Assembly (NCBI GenBank): GCA_964468125.1
Contig: CAYXVF010000119.1
Coordinates: 1 to 18,105 of the forward strand
Length of the DNA: 18,105 nucleotides
Direction of reading: 5' to 3'
Source: CAYXVF01 sp964468125
GTDB taxonomy: Bacteria; Myxococcota; XYA12-FULL-58-9; CAYXVF01
A program made the position numbers and the translations under genes. Under the pieces are notes generated by a model, which saw only the letters and a list, made by a program, of their open reading frames with translations, was not told the DNA's origin and ran no database searches. This document shows positions 7,431 through 14,600 of the stretch, piece by piece; position 1 is the first letter of the stretch; each line of letters starts with the position of its first letter.

Positions 7431-8012
7431 TCATCCTCCGAGACCGGCGAATCCCATGAACGCGAGAGACAAGAAACCCGCGAGCATCAGGGTAACCGCC
7501 GTTCCCTTTACGAGATCGGGGACGTGGGCGAGCTCGAGCTTTTCGCGCAGTCCCGCCATCAGAATCAGCGCGAGCGTGAAGCCAGCACCGGCGCCGAGCG
7601 CGTAGACGATCGACTGCACGAAACCGTAACCCTTGTTCGTTTGAAACAACGCGAGGCCCAAAATCGCGCAGTTCGTGGTGATCAGAGGCAAGAAGATCCC
7701 GAGCGCACGAAACAGGCTCGGGCTCGTCTTCCTCACGAACATTTCCACGAGCTGAACCGTGGAGGCGATCACCGCGATGAACGAGATGAGCTTCAGGTAG
7801 GGCGCGCCGATCGCGAGGAGGAGCGCGTTGATCCCGAAGGCGCAGACCGAGGTGATCAGCATGACGAAGGTCACCGCCAATCCCATCCGTGCCGCGGTGG
7901 CGAGCTTGCCCGATACGCCGAGAAACGGACAGATCCCAAGGAAGTAGGCGAGCACGAAATTGTTCACCAAACAGGCGTTGATGAAGATCGTCCACAGGGA
8001 TTCGTCGCTCAT
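7431..8012 (-). CDS. rnfA: electron transport complex subunit RnfA
   Basis: A 193-residue integral membrane protein with about six hydrophobic helices. Family marks include VNNFVLAYFLGICPFLGVS near the N-terminus and TTNCAILGLALF in the middle. Cys28 and Cys115 match the two cysteines that, with the RnfE pair, hold the intramembrane [2Fe-2S] cluster. The start at 8012 forms an ATGA overlap with the rnfE stop. The order E then A and the close pairing agree with the inverted-topology RnfA/RnfE heterodimer known for this complex. The last codons contain the Shine-Dalgarno of the following 60-aa gene. Confidence 0.95.
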   Translation of the reverse strand: MSDESLWTIFINACLVNNFVLAYFLGICPFLGVSGKLATAARMGLAVTFVMLITSVCAFGINALLLAIGAPYLKLISFIAVIASTVQLVEMFVRKTSPSLFRALGIFLPLITTNCAILGLALFQTNKGYGFVQSIVYALGAGAGFTLALILMAGLREKLELAHVPDLVKGTAVTLMLAGFLSLAFMGFAGLGG

Positions 8013-8650
8013 GCCGCCACCCCCTCGGACACGGGCGCGGTGCGCGCCGGCTCGCGCTTGATCCAATTGAAGAGCAAGAGCCATCCAGCGAGGGTGAAGA
8101 ATCCGCCGCTCGGGAGAATCATCACCACCCAAGGCTCGAAGGCGTCCGGGAAGAGCTGCAGACCGAAGAGGGATCCACTCCCCAGAATTTCGCGCACCGA
8201 TCCCAGGCAGAGCAGGGCAAAGGTGAACCCGAGGCCCATGCCGAGGGCATCCAAGATCGAGCGCCAGACGCCGTTCTTTGATGCGAAAGCTTCGGCGCGT
8301 CCGAGGATCAAGCAGTTTGCGACGATCAGCGAGATGAATGCCCCGAGTGCCCGGTGCAGCTCGAGGCTCACCGCCTGGATCAGATAATCGACCACCGTGA
8401 CGAAGGTCGCGATGATCAGAATGTAGGTCGCGATTCGGACCTGCTTCGGAATGAAGCGTCGCAGGAGCGCCACCACCGTGTTCGACCCCAGGAGCACGAA
8501 CAGCGAGGCCAAACCCATGGCGAGGCCGTTGATCGCGGAGTTCGTCACCGCGAGCACCGGACACATGCCGAGGACCTGCACGAAGACCGGGTTGTCCCGC
8601 CAGAGCCCTTTGATGAATTCCTCGCTCGGCGAACGCGGTGGTGCGTTCAT
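8009..8650 (-). CDS. rnfE: electron transport complex subunit RnfE
   Basis: A 213-residue membrane protein with about six helices. Conserved blocks are LWRDNPVFVQVLGMCPVLAV (Cys30), the middle VANCLILGRAEAFASKNG (Cys113) and VREILGSGSLFG. These separate RnfE from its paralogue RnfA, which is encoded next. The two cysteines should help bind the membrane [2Fe-2S] centre between RnfA and RnfE. A long purine-rich Shine-Dalgarno (GGAGGGGAGG) sits just before the ATG, which overlaps the rnfG stop as ATGA. Confidence 0.95.
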   Translation of the reverse strand: MNAPPRSPSEEFIKGLWRDNPVFVQVLGMCPVLAVTNSAINGLAMGLASLFVLLGSNTVVALLRRFIPKQVRIATYILIIATFVTVVDYLIQAVSLELHRALGAFISLIVANCLILGRAEAFASKNGVWRSILDALGMGLGFTFALLCLGSVREILGSGSLFGLQLFPDAFEPWVVMILPSGGFFTLAGWLLLFNWIKREPARTAPVSEGVAA

Positions 8651-9336
8651 GGCGCCTCCCCTCCGCGGAAATCATCGAGGTGTCGCTGCGCGCGCGGCAG
8701 CCAGCGCTCGCCGCTCTGCGCCAAAGCACTCGCGATCGCAAAGGAGGAAATCGTCGCTCCGGTGACCCCGTCCACCTGCCAACGCTCGCTCTTCTTACCG
8801 TGCTTCACTCCGGTCACGGGATGCAGGAGCGCGCTACGGTCTGCGTTGAGCGCGATATCGAGAGCCTCAAAGTTTGCGACAAAAGCCGGGTCGGTCTCGA
8901 TCTTGTCCCCTAGACCCGGCGTCTCCTTGCTCTCGAGGACCTGGAGTCCGACCACCACCTCGCGGTGCGGGTCATAACCCCAGAGCACGCGAATGACGTC
9001 CGCGTAGCCCATCGCCGCCCCTTCGATCGCGAGGCCCACCAGTCGCCCGGCGTCGTCGTAGCCCGCATGAATGCGAGGTCCATCCGGGCTCGCGTCGTTC
9101 ACCGGAGCAAAGCCGCCGTCGTCGCGTGGCAGGAACGAGGCGCTCTTCGTCGCCGCGGGAAGGACCTCGAAGATCGCGGCCTGGAGCGCCGCCTCCTGGT
9201 TCGCCCGAATCGCGGGCGCGGTGCCGATGAAGACCCCGACGATCAGCAGTCCACACAACAGCCCCACTCCGACCATCGCTCGGATCATCGGCCAGCTGCG
9301 TGGCGGCGCGGGAAGTTGGACGAGGGTGCTGCTCAT
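8647..9336 (-). CDS. rnfG: electron transport complex subunit RnfG (FMN-binding)
   Basis: A 229-residue protein with one N-terminal membrane helix (about 20-40) and a periplasmic FMN-binding domain. VLESKETPGLGDKI (133-146) and DGVTGATISS (189-198) are the family blocks; Thr195 in TGAT is the expected site of covalent FMN attachment by ApbE. No apbE gene is in the window, so the flavin transferase must be elsewhere. The start at 9336 overlaps the rnfD stop as ATGA and follows GGGAG at good spacing; the upstream in-frame ATG at 9378 lies inside rnfD and is rejected. Confidence 0.94.
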   Translation of the reverse strand: MSSTLVQLPAPPRSWPMIRAMVGVGLLCGLLIVGVFIGTAPAIRANQEAALQAAIFEVLPAATKSASFLPRDDGGFAPVNDASPDGPRIHAGYDDAGRLVGLAIEGAAMGYADVIRVLWGYDPHREVVVGLQVLESKETPGLGDKIETDPAFVANFEALDIALNADRSALLHPVTGVKHGKKSERWQVDGVTGATISSFAIASALAQSGERWLPRAQRHLDDFRGGEAP

Positions 9337-10352
9337 GCGGAGAGCTCCCGCGTCCCGTAGACCCTGGGCTGGATCCACTGATCGATGTGCGGCGACAGCG
9401 CGTTGGCGAGGAGGATCGCGTACATCACGCCTTCAGGCATGCCGCCCCAGAGACGAATGACGACCACCAACGCACCGATCAGTACGCCGTAGAGCACGCA
9501 CCCGAGCGACGTCATCGGCGAGGCCACCATGTCCGTCGCCATGAATACCGCGCCGAGCACGAGCCCCCCGGAGAACAGCATGAAGAGCGCACTCGGGTAG
9601 CGCGTGGGGTCGACAGCGTGAAAAAGCGCGCTGAGAACGAATACGGTGGCAAAGATCGCGGCCGGGATCCGCCAGTTCATCATCTTGCGCGCGGCGAGGT
9701 AGAGACCACCGGCGAGCAGGAGCACGGCGCTCGTCTCCCCGGTGGAGCCCGAGGTCATGCCGAGCACGAGATCACCGGTGTTCGCCGCGACCCGATCGAA
9801 CTTCCAAGCGGAGAGCGGAGTCGCGCCACTCATCGCGTCGAAGACCGGCGTCGTGAACGGAAACGCCGCAGTCGAGCTCGGCAGCCCCGTGAACCGTCCC
9901 TGGGGAAACGCGGGCATCCAGCTCGTCATCGCCACCGGAAACGCTGCCTGCAAGAACGCCCGGCCAATGAGTGCGGGGTTGAAGGGATTTCCGCCGAGGC
10001 CACCGAAGATCGCCTTCCCGAGTCCTACGGCGACGACCGCGCCCACCACGGTCATCCAGAGGGGTAAGGCGGGCGGCAGAGTGAGACCGTAGAGCAGGCC
10101 CGTGATCGTCACCGACCAATCACCCACGGTGGTCGGTCGTTTCGCTGCGACGCAGAGGAGGTGCTCCACCAGCACGCAGGATCCGGTAGCGACGGTCAGC
10201 GTCAACAGCGCCGCCCAGCCGAAGACATAGACCGAGAACGCCGCGGCCGGCAGCAGCGCGAGCACCACGTGAAGCATGATCTGATCGACGCGGTTGTCAC
10301 TGCGAATGTGCGGCGACGTCGTGATCTCGAGTGTCTTCGCAACCTGGTTCAT
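9333..10352 (-). CDS. rnfD: electron transport complex subunit RnfD (FMN-binding, membrane)
   Basis: A 339-residue polytopic membrane protein of usual length. It begins with SPHIRS (13-18), a family signature, and carries GGNPFNPALIGRAF (120-133). DAMSGATPLSAW (172-183) holds Thr178, the expected covalent FMN site. The C-terminal PEGVMYAILLANALSPHID is typical. The start at 10352 overlaps the rnfC stop as ATGA, with AGGAAGG upstream; the longer frame from 10454 lies within rnfC. RnfD and RnfG together carry the flavins that pass electrons across the membrane part of the complex. Confidence 0.95.
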   Translation of the reverse strand: MNQVAKTLEITTSPHIRSDNRVDQIMLHVVLALLPAAAFSVYVFGWAALLTLTVATGSCVLVEHLLCVAAKRPTTVGDWSVTITGLLYGLTLPPALPLWMTVVGAVVAVGLGKAIFGGLGGNPFNPALIGRAFLQAAFPVAMTSWMPAFPQGRFTGLPSSTAAFPFTTPVFDAMSGATPLSAWKFDRVAANTGDLVLGMTSGSTGETSAVLLLAGGLYLAARKMMNWRIPAAIFATVFVLSALFHAVDPTRYPSALFMLFSGGLVLGAVFMATDMVASPMTSLGCVLYGVLIGALVVVIRLWGGMPEGVMYAILLANALSPHIDQWIQPRVYGTRELSA

Positions 10353-11677
10353 GAGGCCGCCTTCCTGCGGACGGCGGCTTTCGCGACGCGGAAGTGCTGA
10401 ACGAGAGGGATGTGCGATGGACACACAAAGGAGCAGGAACCGCACTCGAAGCAATCCATCAGGTGATAGTCACTCGCCATCGTGTCCGTCTGCCCCGCCT
10501 GGGCGAGCAAGCCGAGCTGCGATGGGTTCAAGCCGATGGGACAGGCGTCCACGCAGTAGCCGCAGCGAATGCACGGATAGACCGGGTCCGCGCGGGTTTC
10601 CGCGGAGGTGAACGCCACGACCCCGGAAGTTCCCTTGAGGATCGGCATGTCCAAACTCGATGCAGCCGCACCCATCATGGGACCGCCCATGAACACGCGG
10701 CTCAGGGACTCCTCAACCCCGACCCAATCGAGGAGAAAGCGCAGGGGCGTGCCGATGGGGAGGCGATAGTTGCCCTTTTTCTTCACTGCAGGGCCGGAAA
10801 CCGTGATCACGCGCTCTTGAATGCCCCGACCGTGCGGCAGCAGTCGTCCGATCTCCGCGGTGGTCGCGACGTTGCACACGAGCGCTCCTACGTCGACGGG
10901 CAATCCCCGGCTCGGTACCTCGCGACCCAAGAGTGCCGAAATGAGTGTCTTCTCGGCGCCTTGCGGATACTTCACCTCGAGCACGTCGACACTCCACGAG
11001 ACGTTCGCGGGAAGGTGAGAACGCAGGTGCTCGGCGGCGTCGAGTTTGTTCGCCTCGACGGCGATGATCACCCGCGTCGGGGAGCAGAGGCGGGAGAGGT
11101 AGCGGATCCCCATGAAGATGTCTTCGTGCTGCTCGAGCATCACCCGATGGTCGGTCGTGAGGTAGGGCTCGCATTCGACCCCGTTGATGATCAGCGTATC
11201 GACCGTCTTGCCGTCGGGAACCTTCATCTTGACGTGCGTGGGGAAGGCCGCACCACCGAGCCCCACGATGCCCGCCGCTTGAATCGCAGAGATGATCTCG
11301 TCGACGGACGCACTGTCGACGGGACAGGGAGTGCCCTCGCTCACCTCCTGCGTCGAGCTGGGATGCGGCTCGAGGTACACCCCTTGGACCATCTTCCCGG
11401 TGATCGAGGGCGTCCAACCGATCCTGCGCACGACGCCGGAGGCCGGCGCGTGCATGGCGACGGACATGAACCCATCGGGCGTTGCAATCTGCTGCCCGCG
11501 GGTCACCTCCTGTCCCTCTCGAACCGTGGGGATCGCCGCCTTCCCGATGTGCTGCTGAAGCGGAATCACGAGCACGGGGGCAAAGGGAAATTGGCGGATT
11601 GCCAGACCCTTCGTCTCATCCTTCATCTCCGGAGGGTGAACACCGTGACGAAAGGTCTTTTTGCCAAACCAGCTCAT
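10349..11677 (-). CDS. rnfC: electron transport complex subunit RnfC
   Basis: A 442-residue peripheral subunit. The N-terminal FRHGVHPPEMKDETKG (9-24) is the RnfC hallmark. GIVGLGGAAFPTHVK (136-150) and INGVECEPYLTTDHRVM (164-180) form the NADH/FMN-binding Rossmann-like part. An SLBB-type region follows. Two [4Fe-4S] motifs close the protein: C369/C372/C375/C379 and C409/C412/C415/C419. It is the NAD(H)-reactive subunit of Rnf and is short, lacking the long Ala/Lys-rich C-terminal tail of some proteobacterial RnfC. The start at 11677 is set by the hallmark motif; no strong Shine-Dalgarno is seen. It begins seven bases after the PFOR stop. Confidence 0.95.
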   Translation of the reverse strand: MSWFGKKTFRHGVHPPEMKDETKGLAIRQFPFAPVLVIPLQQHIGKAAIPTVREGQEVTRGQQIATPDGFMSVAMHAPASGVVRRIGWTPSITGKMVQGVYLEPHPSSTQEVSEGTPCPVDSASVDEIISAIQAAGIVGLGGAAFPTHVKMKVPDGKTVDTLIINGVECEPYLTTDHRVMLEQHEDIFMGIRYLSRLCSPTRVIIAVEANKLDAAEHLRSHLPANVSWSVDVLEVKYPQGAEKTLISALLGREVPSRGLPVDVGALVCNVATTAEIGRLLPHGRGIQERVITVSGPAVKKKGNYRLPIGTPLRFLLDWVGVEESLSRVFMGGPMMGAAASSLDMPILKGTSGVVAFTSAETRADPVYPCIRCGYCVDACPIGLNPSQLGLLAQAGQTDTMASDYHLMDCFECGSCSFVCPSHIPLVQHFRVAKAAVRRKAAS

Positions 11678-11684
11678 GAGCAAC

Positions 11685-14600
11685 TCAGTTGAACTTCTCT
11701 GCCCGGGCAATGAGCTTTTCGATCCCCTTCTCACTCCGGTCGCGGGGCAGCCCGGGATGGATCACCTGCGCCGTGCAACGCTCCGCGGCCTTGACGATGT
11801 CCTTGTAGGGCCCGGCGTTCGGGTCCTTGATGTAGGCCTTCTTGTTGGCGTCGTAGGCGAAGATCTTCGGATTCAGATTCACGCACTCGTCGCACGCGGT
11901 GCACTGGTCCGAGTCGATCCACGGAGCGACGTAGCCATCAGCCCCCGCAGGAGCGGCATCGGCCACGGGCTCGCTGACCGCGGCACCCTCGTTCGCTCCG
12001 CCGCCGGCGAGCTCGAGGATCCCCTCACCCGCGCCGCCGGCGAGATTCATCAAGCCCTGCGCCAGCTTGCCGACGAGCTCGCGGCGAACGCGCTCCTCGA
12101 TCTCCGCGTCACTGGTGGAACCGGGTTTCCCAACCCCTGCGATCGCGCGGAGCATCGTCCAGAAGTCGCGCCGCTCCTCGCAAGAGGCGACCATGGTCGA
12201 GTCCACGAGCAGGCGGGTGAGCTCGCGTTTCCTATTGACGGACCAAACGAAGGGGAACAGCCCTTCGCGATCGTCCGGCTCCATGTCGATGAACTCGTGG
12301 AGAGGAACCATCTTGTCGTTCCACGTGTCCGGCGGTGCCAGGCGGAAGTGCTTGCGGAATCGGTTTTCGGTAATGGCGAAGTCGATGAAAGTGAGTGGCA
12401 CCTCCATCGTCTTCTCTAGACCGCCTTGCCGATAGCGTAGCGTATAGGACGGCCAATCATCTTCGAGTCCTGGGTTGCCCTCGAGGTCGAAACACTCCTC
12501 CGGCGTCCTTCCGTTGTCCGGGTCGTAGCGGAAGAGCGGATAGGCCCGCGACTCCACCGCGAGCTTTGCCTGCGCCGAGCTCATGTCGTCGCCGATGCCG
12601 TGCTCCGGTTGGCAGGAAGAGTAGAGATTGAAGAGCGCCGGGCGGCGCGCCTTCAGCCCGCGAATGAACCCTTCGATCATGTGACCCGGGTGCGCGATGG
12701 TGCTCTGCATCACGTAGGTGGTGCGGTGCGCCATGCCGATGAGGCCGATCTCTTTGCGTACCTCTTCTTTGCCGCGAATCGCTTTGCCGAACTGCGCCAT
12801 GTCCGAGATCTGCCCCATGAAGCCGGAGGTGCACGCTTGACCGCCGGTGTTGGAGTAGACCTGAGTGTCTACCACGAGCACCTTGATCGGCTTGCCTGAC
12901 ATCATCAGCCGCGACAGGTTCTGGAAACCGATGTCGTACATCGCGCCATCGCCCCCCACCGCGACCACCGGCGGGCAGAGCTCCCACTCTTCGTCGGTGA
13001 AGTGCTGCCAGTTGAAGTAGGTGAGCTGCTCTTCGTGCTCCGCCGGGTTGTAGGTCCCCTCGAGCTCGAGCTCGGCGATCCGAATCGCCTTGAAGCCTTC
13101 GGCCATCTTCGCCATGTGCCCCTCGAACACGCCCATCGCCATCGAAGGCGTGTCTTGGAACAGGTGGTTCGCCCAAGGGAATGGGTAGGGGTTGTAGGGG
13201 TAGGTGCTGCCCCAGACCGAAGTGCAGCCGGTGGCGTTGATGATGCCCATCGACGCTCGGCCCCGGCCACTCGTGCCTTCGCTGTAGCGCCACTCGAGAT
13301 CCTTGAGCTTCGCAACGATCCCCGTGACCCGCTGAAGCCAACCCCGGTCGATCGGTTGGCCGCCGGTCGCGCTCTCGACGTTCCCCGCAAGACTCGCCAG
13401 GGTGACGTCCCCGTCACCGATGTTCGACACCATGCGCGCCAGCGTTAACGGGTCACTGATCTTGAGCTCCTCGACGAGCTTGAGCTGAATGTGTTGCTCG
13501 AGCTTGCGCGTGAGCTCCTTTACGTAAGCGAGGTGCTTCTCGATGCGGGGCTGCATCAATGCCTCCACCGTCGCCACAAAGAGGTGCATCGACGTCTTCT
13601 CAGAGCACCCGAGGCAAGCCCCATCGCCGCTGCTGAACGACAGGTAGTTCGTCTTGTCGAGAAGGATCGTCTCGAGCGCACCGATCCCTTCCTCGAGGTC
13701 GTCGACTCGGATGTACTTCTTCTGCGTCGTCGGAAGATCGAGCCAGAAATCCCAGTTCTCGCGCAGGCGCTTCACTGAGCTCTCGCTCTGCGTCGCCGGG
13801 CGAAGCGCGTCGTCGCTGCAGACCTCGACGCACTCCATGCAGCCCTTGCAGGTGTAGGGGTTGACGGTGATCGAAAGCAGACCTCCGCTGCCCGCTTCCT
13901 TCTTTTCGAGATTCCAGAAGTAGGGTCGCGAGAGCGCAAACTGGAATCCGTTTAGAGCCTCACGGAACTCGTCGAACTCCTTCTCCAGCGCCTTCCTCTC
14001 CTCTCCGTCCAGTCCGCTCTCGGCGATCGTGTGCTCGATCGAGCCGAGAAGGATCGCGTTGGCCGAGTCGGTCTCCTGCGCCACTGCGAGCTGTTGCTTG
14101 AAGTGCCCCTCAAGCTGCCGGACGGCCTTCGGAAGATACTGAGTGTCGCCGCCTTTCTTTTTGACCCGCTTCAGGACGGTGTCGAGAACTTCGCCAACCT
14201 CGTTTACGAGGCCGGGGATCGCCGTGTCCGGACAGACAGTGTAGCAATCGCCGCACGCCGTGCAGTTCTCCGGGATCCACTCCGGATGCTGGAATCGAAT
14301 CCCGGTCATGTCCCGGAACATCGCCGAGCCGGCGGGCATGACCCCGAGGCCGATGAACGGGTCCGTGATGTTGTCGTTGGCCATTCCGCGTGCGTAGAAC
14401 GTCCCGGTTTGCTCCCAGAATCGATGCACGTCCGTGATCTTCGACTTGCTCAGCGGCTCGCGACGCACCATCACGGGGATTGGCGGCTCTGCGCCGATTT
14501 CCTTGCTATGCTGATCCGTTTCGAGCACGACCCCGCCGTGTGGGATCGCCTTTAGCTCATCGAATCCGCGGCGTACGACCCGCATGTTGTCCTCGACCAC

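Noticed and set aside
7272..8387. Plus-strand open frame of 371 codons opposite rnfA and rnfE
   Set aside because: Charged low-complexity antisense of membrane protein genes, no motif.
9300..10067. Plus-strand open frame opposite rnfD and rnfG
   Set aside because: Arg/His/Glu-rich antisense shadow of two clear rnf genes.
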